DNA from: a virus
IMG/VR virus record: IMGVR_UViG_3300032174_000007
Location: 1 to 62,323 of that record
Reading direction: 5' to 3' (one strand)
DNA length: 62,323 bases
The notes under the pieces are model-generated. The model made no database searches. It saw only the letters and a list, made by a program, of their open reading frames with translations, and was not told the origin of the DNA. Positions 14,632 through 22,448 of the stretch are shown here, one piece after another (position 1 is the first letter of the stretch; each line of letters starts with the position of its first letter). The position numbers were made by a program, and so were the translations under genes.

Positions 14632-16457
14632 GCGCCCGCTCCCGCACCCTGCCCACCGGTCCCAAGCATCGCCTGCAGCGCGCTGATCCCACCGCCAGTA
14701 TCCGTCTGCGAGAGCGTCTGTGCAGCGGTTGCCACCGCCGGCGCCACATGGGTTGCCGCTTGCGCTGCCTTCTCCTGCTGCATCTGCTGATCGCGCGTCT
14801 GGCGGATGGCGTTCATCGTGTCCTGATCGTTCCAGTCGTCGGGCGGGAAGTCAAGCTTGTCGCCGTAGTCGCGGATCACCTTGTCCTTGTTGAAGTTGTC
14901 GAGCGTGCCCGGCATCGCCGCTTCCATGCGGCCGGCAAACGATAGCGTGCGCTCGATGCCCGCAGTGGCGGCAGCATTCTGAATCTGGGCAAGCTTGCTC
15001 ACAAACTTGATCTGGATCGGCACGTTGCGCAGCGAAGCCGGCTTGGGCGGCACGATCCCGCGCCGCGCCATGATGCTCACGATCCGATTGATGCCGTGGG
15101 CGTCCTCGCGCAGATTGCGCTCGATCACCGGCCCAAGCCGCAACAGCTTCTCGCCGCGGCGTTCGTTCAACTCCAACTCGTTCCTCGGCTGTACACCCTC
15201 CATGTCGGAGATGGCGAGGAACACATCATTGAAGAACCAGCGCTCGACCTTGTGCTCGATGTTCTCGATCACCTTCTCAAGCTCGGCCACCTGCGGATTG
15301 ACCGTGTAGGTTGGCCGCATCCCCGTGTCCTTGCCGAGGTTGGCGACGTAAGTCACGCGTCCAGGCAATATCGAGGACGGTTCATTCTTGAGCGTGGCAT
15401 CCGCCAGCATCGGCGGGCGCACCATCTTCTCGATCGCTTCGTTGAGCCTTCGCACCATGCGGTGCAGCTGCATGACATCGGGCAACGCATCCATCCCAGG
15501 CGAGCGGCCGTAAGGGTCGTTGCCGCGCGTGTTCCACAGCGGACACATGTAGGGCCGCTCATGGAAGCCGCGCACCGAGAGCGGCTGCGGGGTCGATTTC
15601 CCACGCAGCCAGTAATACTCACGATAGGCGTAGCCGCCGGGGACCACGCCGAGCGTTGGCTTCTGCCCATACATGCTCGCGGGATAGTTCGGCTCGATCG
15701 AATGCCCAACGATCGATTCGGTTTCGAGGTTGGCGCCTTTGGTGTTCCATAACTCGCCGACATCGGTGCCCTGCACGGCTTTGGGGCCGAAGCGCCCCAC
15801 GATCTGGCGCGTCGTCTGGGTGAACTCGCGGTTAAAGACGATGTTCTGCGAGCCGGCGCCGCGCCCGAGGTAATATTCGCCGGCGCATGGATTCTGGCAG
15901 TCGATGACGTAGCGCGAATCCTCGTAGATCAGCATCGGCCCGGTGCCGAAGGTCGCCTCGTCCTCGTACATCTGATGCTTGGAGTCGTAATAGTTCGAGC
16001 CGGCGAGCACGTCGTAGAACCGCTGCTCGAACTCGGCGAACCAGCGTTTGGCGGTGGTGTCGAGCTCGAAGCCCTGGATGCCGGGCTCGAACTTGACCCA
16101 CTTTTTTGTGGGCGAGGAGAGCCCATCCATCATGCCGGCGGCGCAGACGAGGATAGCCTGAGTCGGGGTCGAATCCACCACGTCCTGGTTGATCGGCAGC
16201 CCGCGCGTCATGTTGTTGGGCGTTATGAGCCAAAAATATCGTCGGGGAAGCATGTTGGCCGCGATCTCTCCCCAATGCATCCACCACGGCGTGCGCCAAT
16301 TGCGCAAGCCCAAGAGCACCTGCTCCAAGTAGGCACGCATGTCCTCCCAATCCTGGTTTGAGGTCCAGGTGCGGAATGGAATGGTGGCAGGCGTGCGCGC
16401 CAGGAGCGAGGCATCGGCGCGCTCGTAGAAAACGGAGGCTTGGTCGGTGGTGAGCAT
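14628..16457 (-). CDS. Portal (head-to-tail connector) protein
   Basis: 609 residues, the expected size. NWRTPWWMHWGEIAANMLPR, DSTPTQAILVCAAGMMDGLS, KKWVKFEP and the mid-protein YGRSPGMDALPDVMQLHRM are typical of the podovirus head-to-tail connector family (PF12236). It forms the dodecameric ring at the packaging vertex. The C-terminus is Gln/Ala/Gly-rich, as usual. It begins with TGATG overlapping the 23-residue membrane peptide. Confidence 0.95.
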   Translation of the reverse strand: MLTTDQASVFYERADASLLARTPATIPFRTWTSNQDWEDMRAYLEQVLLGLRNWRTPWWMHWGEIAANMLPRRYFWLITPNNMTRGLPINQDVVDSTPTQAILVCAAGMMDGLSSPTKKWVKFEPGIQGFELDTTAKRWFAEFEQRFYDVLAGSNYYDSKHQMYEDEATFGTGPMLIYEDSRYVIDCQNPCAGEYYLGRGAGSQNIVFNREFTQTTRQIVGRFGPKAVQGTDVGELWNTKGANLETESIVGHSIEPNYPASMYGQKPTLGVVPGGYAYREYYWLRGKSTPQPLSVRGFHERPYMCPLWNTRGNDPYGRSPGMDALPDVMQLHRMVRRLNEAIEKMVRPPMLADATLKNEPSSILPGRVTYVANLGKDTGMRPTYTVNPQVAELEKVIENIEHKVERWFFNDVFLAISDMEGVQPRNELELNERRGEKLLRLGPVIERNLREDAHGINRIVSIMARRGIVPPKPASLRNVPIQIKFVSKLAQIQNAAATAGIERTLSFAGRMEAAMPGTLDNFNKDKVIRDYGDKLDFPPDDWNDQDTMNAIRQTRDQQMQQEKAAQAATHVAPAVATAAQTLSQTDTGGGISALQAMLGTGGQGAGAGA

Positions 16458-16528
16458 CAGAAGAACAGCACCAGATAGAATCCGAAGATGAAGCCCTGCA
16501 CGAACAGCCTTTGATTGCGCGCGCTCAT
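16457..16528 (-). CDS. 23-residue membrane peptide
   Basis: MSARNQRLFVQGFIFGFYLVLFF: one hydrophobic helix after a basic head. Its start overlaps the previous stop (ATGA) and its stop overlaps the portal start (TGATG), so it is tightly built into the operon. Confidence 0.55.
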   Translation of the reverse strand: MSARNQRLFVQGFIFGFYLVLFF

Positions 16529-16758
16529 CCGACCAAGCTCGCCTTGCTGGTCGTCGGCGGCACCAAATCGCCCCGCGGGCCGGTGCTGTCGGTCCCGCCC
16601 ATGCCGCCGCCCTTGGCGAGCGCCGCGGCCCGGGCCTGGTTGGCGCCCGCCTGCTGCACGCTCATATTGGCCATGGTGGGCGGGATCGCGGCCGGGGGCA
16701 CCGGCGGCGGAGGTGGCGGGGTCATCTGCTGACCGCCTATTCCGAAGATTCCTCCCAT
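16525..16758 (-). CDS. Pro/Ala-rich protein preceding the portal
   Basis: 77 residues, MGGIFGIGGQQ then a Pro-run and Ala-rich low complexity. Small Gly-rich starts like MGGIFG are common in phage head-vertex proteins. The 5' end (TGATGGGAGGAATCTTCGG) is duplicated at 16979-17000, upstream of the small ORF at 16758-16949. Confidence 0.65.
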   Translation of the reverse strand: MGGIFGIGGQQMTPPPPPPVPPAAIPPTMANMSVQQAGANQARAAALAKGGGMGGTDSTGPRGDLVPPTTSKASLVG

Positions 16759-16949
16759 CAGACAAACCTCACATGAATTGATCCATCTTCTTTCTCAATA
16801 GCGAATGCCGCCATATCGACGGCATCAAACAGCCGTGCCCGCCATAGGGCGCGCTCAGCATCAGTTAACCTGTCGGATTGGATAATCCGCGCCAGCGCTT
16901 CAATTGTAGCATCTGCAGCATCATGCAACGCGCAGCATCGGTAGCCCAT
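16758..16949 (-). CDS. Small helical ORF C between terminase and portal
   Basis: 63 residues, MGYRCCALHDAADATIEALAR..., then LTDAERALWRARLFDAVDMA. The ATG is supplied by the duplicated terminase tail (GGAGCAAGTGATG). The stop overlaps the next ATG. Base composition is less GC-rich than the portal. No family recognised. Confidence 0.6.
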   Translation of the reverse strand: MGYRCCALHDAADATIEALARIIQSDRLTDAERALWRARLFDAVDMAAFAIEKEDGSIHVRFV

Positions 16950-17000
16950 CACTTGCTCCTGCATGGATCGTAATCGCCATTCCGAAGATACCGGCCATCA
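16948..17000 (-). repeat. Chimeric copy: head of the pre-portal gene joined to the terminase tail
   Basis: 16979-17000 repeats the 5' end of the gene at 16758, and 16948-16976 repeats the coding tail GATTACGATCC...GGAGCAAGTGATG seen at 17175-17205. It looks like a reshuffled copy of an old terminase/next-gene junction. Confidence 0.75.
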
Positions 17001-17144
17001 CACAGACGCCTTTCGTAAGCGCTGTAGAGCGGTCCAATCAAAGTCCTGCTCGAAGTCTCGCAAATACTCGTGCAGAGCGCGCAACTCGTCGTCTGATATT
17101 GCGCGATTGAATGACAGCAAGATTGCTTTGTCATTGTCAGCCAT
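16998..17144 (-). CDS. Small ORF B between terminase and portal
   Basis: 48 residues, MADNDKAILLSFNRAISDDELR..., with AAGGAG eight bases upstream. An in-frame ATG at 17177 overlapping the previous stop is an alternative that adds MDEIRVQGVSR. Helical, charged; no family recognised. Confidence 0.6.
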   Translation of the reverse strand: MADNDKAILLSFNRAISDDELRALHEYLRDFEQDFDWTALQRLRKASV

Positions 17145-17174
17145 TCGGCTCACTCCTTGAACACGGATTTCATC

Positions 17175-17205
17175 CATCACTTGCTCCTGCATGGATCGTA
17201 ATCGA
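17175..17205 (-). repeat. Copy of the terminase C-terminal codons with embedded ribosome site
   Basis: Encodes DYDPCRSK-stop, and the same bases contain GCAGGAG six bases before the next ATG. Sister copies: 16948-16976 (31-base near-identity) and the more diverged terminase original at 17367-17394 (EYDPCQTK-stop). Confidence 0.8.
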
Positions 17206-17389
17206 AGGTATGGCACAGTCCCGGTGTCTGATGCTTCACGTAGGCGTCCAGTTGCGCATTGCGCAGCGCCCATTCCGGATCGGGTTGGACATCGGCTTGC
17301 TTCGGTCCCGGGCGCGAGCCGTTGGCGATGCTCAACGGCGAAGAACGTAGCGAGATGGCAACGCCGTCACTTGGTCTGGCAGGGGTCAT
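17177..17389 (-). CDS. Small ORF A after the terminase, ending in a copied terminase tail
   Basis: About 70 residues, ending TFDYDPCRSK. The frame is open across the region and its last eight residues copy the terminase end. The start is uncertain (ATG at 17389 overlaps the terminase 3' end). The segment DVQPDPEWALRNAQLDAYVK reads like protein; function unknown. Confidence 0.45.
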   Translation of the reverse strand: MTPARPSDGVAISLRSSPLSIANGSRPGPKQADVQPDPEWALRNAQLDAYVKHQTPGLCHTFDYDPCRSK

Positions 17390-18113
17390 ATTCAAACACA
17401 TGCCCTTGCGGCTTGGTGCCCATATTCCAGAGCGAAGCTGGCCGCACCGTCGCCCGCTCGATTCCAGAGACCACGAGGTAGCGCATGGCGTCCATCAGAT
17501 GGTCGTTCTTCTTGACGAGCTTGCCTTCCTCGTCGCGCTGGTAGAAGCGCAATTCCTCGCGCCATTTGGCGAGCGATTTGAAGGCGCGGAGACGGCCCGT
17601 CGAGAGTCGTACCCAGGTTTCCGTCAGCCCGTTCTCGACCCCGTTGTCGGCTGTGGTGAGGGTGTCAAGTCCGAGTTGAATATATGTCGCCAAGAGCTGC
17701 TCGCCGTCGCGCTGTCCTCGGCCGCGTGATGCTGGATCAATAACCCCCGGAATCCAAATTCCTCTTGCCCGGATGGCGGCGGCGTGAACTGGCGGTTCCG
17801 CGTGCATACGATAATGCTCATCGTAGAGGTACACAACATCGGTGTTCGGGTCCCTTGCTGCCCACAGTGCCGCGGTGACGTTCCAGCCCACATCAAGCGC
17901 ATAGCATTGCTCGAACCATTCCGGGATCGCGAATGGGTCGCAGAGGATATCGGATTCCGGCACCGGATAGATGGCGCCGGACCCGAGCTGCGGGATGCCG
18001 CGCGAGCGGGCGTCGAGCTGGTAGGGCGGGATGCCCTTGGCTTCCTCGCGCTTCTGCTCGTGGGAGAGATGGGGAACGTCGTCCCAGCCGGCGTTGGCGA
18101 CGAATTTGGACAT
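17367..18113 (-). CDS. Terminase large subunit, nuclease part (split gene)
   Basis: 248 residues. KFVANAGWDDVPHLSHEQK, PPYQLDARSRGIPQLGSGAI, the RNase H-like acidic positions in YALDVGWNVTAA, GVIDPASRGRG and NDHLMDAMRYLV give the headful/T7-like terminase nuclease, which cuts concatemers. In relatives this is one chain with the ATPase. Here it is its own ORF, beginning at an ATG that overlaps the TGA (TGATG) of the inserted ORF at 18113-18313. The conserved WDDVPHL region begins only seven residues after the new start, so little or nothing of the domain is lost. Confidence 0.9.
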   Translation of the reverse strand: MSKFVANAGWDDVPHLSHEQKREEAKGIPPYQLDARSRGIPQLGSGAIYPVPESDILCDPFAIPEWFEQCYALDVGWNVTAALWAARDPNTDVVYLYDEHYRMHAEPPVHAAAIRARGIWIPGVIDPASRGRGQRDGEQLLATYIQLGLDTLTTADNGVENGLTETWVRLSTGRLRAFKSLAKWREELRFYQRDEEGKLVKKNDHLMDAMRYLVVSGIERATVRPASLWNMGTKPQGHVFEYDPCQTK

Positions 18114-18313
18114 CAGGCAGGTCGCCAAAATAGCGGCAGGAAGAATGGGCGATGCCAAGTTCCAGTCATCCGAGCTACTTCGCGATCACGCAGAGGCACA
18201 AACTGCCAGAATTCACCATCGATAAACCTGAATGTCTGCCCCCACGAGGTACGGCCAGACAAAGCATAGATTGGACTCCCGTCGCGCGGAGCGGTCTCAA
18301 ACGGCTCCATCAT
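18113..18313 (-). CDS. Small DUF551-like ORF splitting the terminase gene
   Basis: 66 residues (MMEPFETAPRDGSPIYALSG...). The FETAPRDG start, an aromatic middle (WGQTFRFIDGEFWQFV) and a W-x-H/R-P end are the pattern of small DUF551-type phage proteins. The start overlaps the TGA of the ATPase part (GGAGGTGAATGATGG, which also contains a good Shine-Dalgarno), and its stop overlaps the start of the nuclease part. Function unknown. Confidence 0.7.
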   Translation of the reverse strand: MMEPFETAPRDGSPIYALSGRTSWGQTFRFIDGEFWQFVPLRDREVARMTGTWHRPFFLPLFWRPA

Positions 18314-19161
18314 TCACCTCCGCCCATGCCCCGCCAGCGCTCAATGATCGCATCTAGTATTCGCGGCGTCACGAACTCCCGCACGACCTCGCTCATGCCT
18401 TCGTTGGGCGTGAACGTCGAGATCAGGTGCCCCGATCGCGTCATCAAGCGGATGCGCTGCTCGATGTAGATTGCCAGCGGCGGCTCCTCATCGTCCCAGA
18501 TGATATCACGCTCGGTGCCTTCGAACGATCCGCGGCCCTGCTGATAGGACTTGAAGCCGAGCTCGGAGAAGCCGCCATTGCGGTGCCTGATCTTGATCGT
18601 GTCGATGAAGTCGGCAATGCCGCGCTTCCACGAGATCGAGCCGTCGATGATGTCCTCGCCCGGAATGAGTCCGGTCCCGCGCACCGTCTTGCGCCGGCCT
18701 ATCCAGGTAACGGGGCCTAGAAGCTTCTTCTGCAGGATGTCGCGGGTCGGCTCGTTGAGCTTGCCGCAGGCCCACACGTCCACAGGCCGATCATAACGCA
18801 TGCCGGGCCACCAGTCGGGATAGCGGCCGGTCAGATGCAGCGTGGTCTCGTAGCCGCCGGCACCTTCGGTCTTTCCAATCCGGTTTGCGGCCAGAAACAG
18901 CCGCTCGGTGTGGGGCGACCCGTCGCAATCCTCCGGGCACGTGACCATCGGCTTGTGCTGGCCGCCGGCTGCGAAGAACTCCATGTGCCGCGCGTAGAGT
19001 TCCCGTCTTAGCGGCCCGGTGTCGGGATAGAAGCGATAAAGCGCCCGCCGCGGTTCAGCCTGGGCTACGCTCTCTCTCAGCTTGCGGGCCAACAGGAGCC
19101 GGCCCTGCGGCGTCATCGACGACGCCAAGCTCGAGAACTTCTGCAAGAGCGCGCTGGTCAT
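18310..19161 (-). CDS. Terminase large subunit, ATPase part (split gene)
   Basis: 283 residues. Walker A is LFLAANRIGKTEGAG, Walker B is DIIWDDEEPP, and the coupling block HLISTFTPNEGMSEVV follows. This is the packaging motor domain. The chain stops at RWRGMGGGE, where relatives continue into the nuclease. The start at 19161 (MTSALLQKF) lacks a clear ribosome site; 19116 (MTPQGRLLL) is possible. It overlaps the small subunit gene by up to 107 bases. Confidence 0.9.
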   Translation of the reverse strand: MTSALLQKFSSLASSMTPQGRLLLARKLRESVAQAEPRRALYRFYPDTGPLRRELYARHMEFFAAGGQHKPMVTCPEDCDGSPHTERLFLAANRIGKTEGAGGYETTLHLTGRYPDWWPGMRYDRPVDVWACGKLNEPTRDILQKKLLGPVTWIGRRKTVRGTGLIPGEDIIDGSISWKRGIADFIDTIKIRHRNGGFSELGFKSYQQGRGSFEGTERDIIWDDEEPPLAIYIEQRIRLMTRSGHLISTFTPNEGMSEVVREFVTPRILDAIIERWRGMGGGE

Positions 19162-19663
19162 CGATGCTCAGCATGTTGAAGATGTTGACATCGCGCCGCT
19201 CGGGTTCGGGCAGTCCTCCCAGATGCTTGAGCAGCGTGAAGTTGGCCTGGTTCTTGTCGTAGAGGTGGTATTGCAGCGGCTTGCCCTCGGCGTCGAAGGA
19301 GGTGTAGGCGATCGCTGCGGCGAGATCACGCGGCAGTGCTGCAATCGGGATCAGCTTGCCTTCTTGATCATAGTAGTCCTGGCTGTTGGCACGGCCGACC
19401 CGATCGATTTCGACCACAATCCGGGCGGCGCGGACATCGGCGTATTCCAGCGCCTCCTTGAACCGCTCGCGGATGCGGGCGCGGACTTCCTTGCGGTTGG
19501 AGAGGCGCCGGGCGTTGGCAGGAGCTGGCGGATAGCCGGCGCGCTTATAGGCTTCGAGCGCAGGCGATTTCTCGCCGGCAAGTGAGAGTTCCACGAACTC
19601 CTGCGCGAATTTCTCCCAAGACAGCCGTGCCAGCGCACCCATAAAACCACGCGGGCATGTCAC
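19055..19663 (-). CDS. Terminase small subunit
   Basis: 202 residues. The N-terminal part (KFAQEFVELSLAGEKSPALEAYKRAGY, KEVRARIRERFKEALEYADV) is the helix-turn-helix and coiled region of small terminases, which bind packaging sites. ADVRAARIVVEIDRVGRANS and the C-terminal LLKHLGGLPEPE are family-like. AGGAG lies nine bases before the ATG at 19663. It sits directly upstream of the ATPase gene. Confidence 0.85.
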   Translation of the reverse strand: MTCPRGFMGALARLSWEKFAQEFVELSLAGEKSPALEAYKRAGYPPAPANARRLSNRKEVRARIRERFKEALEYADVRAARIVVEIDRVGRANSQDYYDQEGKLIPIAALPRDLAAAIAYTSFDAEGKPLQYHLYDKNQANFTLLKHLGGLPEPERRDVNIFNMLSIDDQRALAEVLELGVVDDAAGPAPVGPQAERERSPG

Positions 19664-19669
19664 CCGCTC

Positions 19670-20083
19670 CTATCCGTAGCCTCCGCGTCCGGGGTTATAT
19701 CGCACTCGCTCGAAGCGGCGCAAGGGGTAGGCGGGACCGACGAGTTCATGGGAAAGGTCGTCTGCGGCCGGCGGTGGGGTGACGAAGAGGGGCGGAGCCG
19801 CGGATTCAGCGGCTTCTTCGACCCGGGATTCCAGAAGCGCATCCGTTGAGTTGGTTGATTGATCTGGATCAATGCCAGTCTGTGGGTGCCGGTCGTCCTG
19901 CGCGGTCACCAGACGCCGGGCGATATCGTCCCGCGGCATCGCCACCAGCCCGTTCATCATCTTGGTAAGGAGCGACCGCACCCAGGCGGCGTTGTCCAGC
20001 CCCTCGCGCTCGGCGCGTTCGCCGATCCAGGCCTCGAGCTCATCGCCGAGGCGAATCACCATGCGCTTGGTCAATGCGGCCAT
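19670..20083 (-). CDS. Ribbon-helix-helix-like protein with a module-derived segment
   Basis: 137 residues. The first 45 (KRMVIRLGDELEAWIGERA, NAAWVRSLLTKMM) look like an RHH DNA-binding fold. The middle, VTAQDDRHPQTGIDPDQSTN, is encoded by a diverged cassette end module. The rest is disordered. AGGAGG lies seven bases before the ATG. It is the first gene after the intrinsic terminator, and its stop codon overlaps the Shine-Dalgarno of the small terminase gene. Confidence 0.65.
   Translation of the reverse strand: MAALTKRMVIRLGDELEAWIGERAEREGLDNAAWVRSLLTKMMNGLVAMPRDDIARRLVTAQDDRHPQTGIDPDQSTNSTDALLESRVEEAAESAAPPLFVTPPPAADDLSHELVGPAYPLRRFERVRYNPGRGGYG
19853..19905 (-). repeat. Diverged end module inside an ORF, unit 6
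   Basis: Shares GGTTGATTGATYTGRATCAA and the GCGGTCA block with the module at 25990-26067; read in the LTAQ/VTAQ frame. Confidence 0.7.
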
Positions 20084-20097
20084 CGGCTGCCTCCTAT

Positions 20098-20123
20098 AAA
20101 AAAGGCCGCCCTTTCGGACGGCC
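20098..20123 (-). terminator. Intrinsic terminator between NusG-like gene and virion operon
   Basis: Minus strand GGCCGTCC-GAAA-GGGCGGCC followed by six T. Eight-pair stem with one G-U, GNRA loop. The clearest terminator in the window; it would stop transcription before all packaging and virion genes unless overcome. Confidence 0.9.
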
Positions 20124-20196
20124 AAGGACGGGGAGGAAACCTGCGATTTTTAAGCGCGTTCCACAATAGCGATGGCTCGGTTTGCCATCACAAGGA

Positions 20197-20826
20197 TCAG
20201 AGCTTTTGGAGATCGTCAGCGTCGAACTGTACAGGGGTGGCCCGTCCGAAGATGCCCACTAGTGCCATGACGCGGCCGTGATCGTCAATAGCCGATGTGA
20301 CGGTTGCGTAAAACTCCGCGAATGGACCGGTCAGTATCCTTGTCGTATCGCCGACCTCGATCTTCCAGCGCAGCGCCTTGCGCCCGGTCTTGGTGGCGTG
20401 GCAGGCCTCGGCAAGGCGGATCGTGTCGATGATGGGCTCGGAGAGTGGATGCGGGGCACCTTCACCCACCAGCTGCCGCACACCGGCAACATTGCGGGCG
20501 CGGTCCCAATGGTCCGATCGCGGCAGACATCGGATGAACAGGTAGGTCGAGAACATCGGCCGCTCGACCTCGCGCGTCGAATGGCGGCCGTGGCGTTCCT
20601 TGACGAACAGGATCGGAAGGTAGACGCCGAAATTGCGCAGCCGCAGCCCCTCGGCGGCCAGGCGTTCGGTGTTGCCTTGACAGCGAACACCAAACCAATA
20701 GCCTTGGTCGGATGGGAGTGGGTCGATGGATTCGTGGGATCCGTAGCGTGAGAGTGTCCGATGGTGGGCAATCTTTGATTCTTCGATAAGGCGCCGATAT
20801 TCTTCGTTCTGGTCGAGATTGCCCAC
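20197..20826 (-). CDS. NusG-like transcription antiterminator
   Basis: 209 residues, GTG start with AAGGGG nine bases upstream. The NGN domain is seen in GYWFGVRCQGNTERLAAEGL, FGVYLPILFVKERHGRHSTR and PMFSTYLFIRC; the KOW-like end is FAEFYATVTSAIDD...VMALVGIFGRATPVQF. NusG paralogs travel with RNA polymerase and suppress termination at chosen operons. Because the next element downstream is a perfect intrinsic terminator followed by the virion genes, it is a good candidate for the late switch. Confidence 0.88.
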   Translation of the reverse strand: MGNLDQNEEYRRLIEESKIAHHRTLSRYGSHESIDPLPSDQGYWFGVRCQGNTERLAAEGLRLRNFGVYLPILFVKERHGRHSTREVERPMFSTYLFIRCLPRSDHWDRARNVAGVRQLVGEGAPHPLSEPIIDTIRLAEACHATKTGRKALRWKIEVGDTTRILTGPFAEFYATVTSAIDDHGRVMALVGIFGRATPVQFDADDLQKL

Positions 20827-20831
20827 GGTGT

Positions 20832-22031
20832 CTACCCCTTGCTGAATTCCACCAAATCGTCCTCGGTCGCGAGCGTTCCGGGAACAAGCGGTGGATCGGT
20901 GCCGGAGTAGATCGTGCCGTCGGCGCGCGGTGGCCAAGGCCAGGGAACACAGACCTCGGTCAGTCGCGGGAGGTTGTAGCCAGCGAAGGTCTCCCGGATG
21001 AAGCCCACCCAAGCGCCGAAATTCTGCGTACCGGCTTGGAATCGCTCCGTGCAAATTCCAGGCGAATCAGCCATCGCGAGGAGCCGCAGCGTGATCGGAT
21101 GCCGATAGCTGATCGTGCCGTCCTTGAACACCAGCGGCGTGAAACGAGCAATCCGCGCGAGCGCCAAAATTGCCCGGCCTTCCAACAGCATCGGATGATA
21201 GGTCTTTGGCGCGTCGGCCGCCGCATCGGCCTTCTCGCCGGCTTCGATAAACCCGATCCATTCACCGTTCTTGACCCAGATGTGGGCGTTTTTTGCCGTC
21301 CGGGACCGTCCGCGCCGCCGTTGCCGCTCGCGCTCGAGATAGGCCGCGTAGCCCTTGGCACCGGTGAGGCAGGCCTCGAAGTCGGAGTCCGCCAGCACGG
21401 CGAGCTCGGCGCGGGTGCGGTTCCAGTTGGTGATCGGGTCGGGATAGACCTTGGCGAGTTGCCTGGTTCGCTTCTCTCCAATTGAATCCTCAGCATCCTT
21501 CACCCCCCTCTTAAGGGGGGAAGGGGGGCTTACTTCCTGGTTCAGGTTAAGAGCATTAGCCCCTGTCCCTAGTGAGGTGGCTAGTAGAGGGCTAATGGAG
21601 TCCTGATCGGGATTAGTACCCCCTTCCCGTACGGGGCTAACAGAGGGTGGGGAATTTTCTTCTCCCGGCTCCTTGGGGCCTTTATTGGCTGCATTTCTCT
21701 CGATTTCTTCGGCATCGGCGTTGACCAAGAGGCGAATCTCGTCGGTCGTACGCTTGCCGCGACCGTCGCTGTTGCGCCGGCCATGCTCATCGAGCCACTG
21801 TGGCACGCGCAGCACGGCCCCGATCGACTCCAGCCACGCCAGCCGACGACGGACGGTTTCGGTCGCGAGCTCGCAATCCTCGGCCAAGGCACCAATCCCC
21901 ACAAAACACGCACCTTCGCCGTTCACATAAATCGTGAGCATCGAAAGCACGAGTTTTGCGTAGGGATTACCCAAACGCAGGTTACGCGCCCACGCATGCG
22001 CTTCGTCGGCAGCTATACGGCGCGACCTCAT
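20832..22031 (-). CDS. Winged-helix protein, possible replication or regulatory protein
   Basis: 399 residues. Residues 10-80 form a helix-turn-helix unit (NPYAKLVLSMLTIYVNGEG, IGALAEDCELATETVRRRLAWLES). The middle is a disordered linker rich in Pro/Ser and containing a near-palindrome of C and G runs at DNA level. The C-terminal half includes AHIWVKNGEWIGFIEAGEK and TYHPMLLEGRAILALARIA. Similar proteins are often annotated as HTH or replication initiators in Rhizobiales phages. It is the only candidate initiator here. Confidence 0.6.
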   Translation of the reverse strand: MRSRRIAADEAHAWARNLRLGNPYAKLVLSMLTIYVNGEGACFVGIGALAEDCELATETVRRRLAWLESIGAVLRVPQWLDEHGRRNSDGRGKRTTDEIRLLVNADAEEIERNAANKGPKEPGEENSPPSVSPVREGGTNPDQDSISPLLATSLGTGANALNLNQEVSPPSPLKRGVKDAEDSIGEKRTRQLAKVYPDPITNWNRTRAELAVLADSDFEACLTGAKGYAAYLERERQRRRGRSRTAKNAHIWVKNGEWIGFIEAGEKADAAADAPKTYHPMLLEGRAILALARIARFTPLVFKDGTISYRHPITLRLLAMADSPGICTERFQAGTQNFGAWVGFIRETFAGYNLPRLTEVCVPWPWPPRADGTIYSGTDPPLVPGTLATEDDLVEFSKG

Positions 22032-22066
22032 ATGGGCGATTCCCGACGATTCATGATTATGGCGCG

Positions 22067-22300
22067 CTATGCAGATTTTGCACAGCTGGCGGGGTTCACG
22101 CGGTAATAACGCAGTCGCGACCAACGGCCGGGCTCGGCTTCCTCGATCCGCTCCGCCCGTCCGCTGCTATGCAATTCACGCAAGGCGCAGCGCACGCTAT
22201 TGGGTGCCCACTGGCCCATGCGGCGCCAGATCTCAAGCGCCGTCTCGGGCGTCGGGCCGAGGTGCTTCTCGGTGTCGATGATGACTTGGGTATACTTCAT
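22067..22300 (-). CDS. Small winged-helix-like protein
   Basis: 77 residues, MKYTQVIIDTEKHLG...; NSVRCALRELHSSGRAERIEEAEPG resembles the recognition helix and wing of a small HTH. It is just upstream of the larger HTH gene. It overlaps the ORF at 22233-22448 by 68 bases; only one frame may be fully used there. Confidence 0.6.
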   Translation of the reverse strand: MKYTQVIIDTEKHLGPTPETALEIWRRMGQWAPNSVRCALRELHSSGRAERIEEAEPGRWSRLRYYRVNPASCAKSA

Positions 22301-22448
22301 GGTAGCGGCTTTGTTGCTTGCGGTAGACTTGCTGGCCAAGGAACCGGATGGTGGAGGTGGGGGCACCGTTGAAGCAGGCGTGCAGGAGGGCGATGCAGGC
22401 GAGGTGGTATTCGGATTCGGTGATGATGGGGCGCGACGGGAAGGTCAT
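22233..22448 (-). CDS. Small hypothetical protein coupled to the methylase
   Basis: 71 residues, MTFPSRPIITESEYHLACIALLHACFNG...; the ATG overlaps the methylase stop. The last 20 residues overlap the next gene and look shadow-like. No family recognised. Confidence 0.5.
   Translation of the reverse strand: MTFPSRPIITESEYHLACIALLHACFNGAPTSTIRFLGQQVYRKQQSRYHEVYPSHHRHREAPRPDARDGA

Noticed and set aside
18310-18313. A simple sequencing frameshift in the terminase
   Set aside because: The two parts are separated by a complete ORF with its own ribosome site and family-like motif, with overlaps on both sides.
21498-21530. C-run/G-run near-palindrome around CTTAAG
   Set aside because: It is in the coding linker of the HTH gene and not followed by a T-run; probably low-complexity coding DNA.
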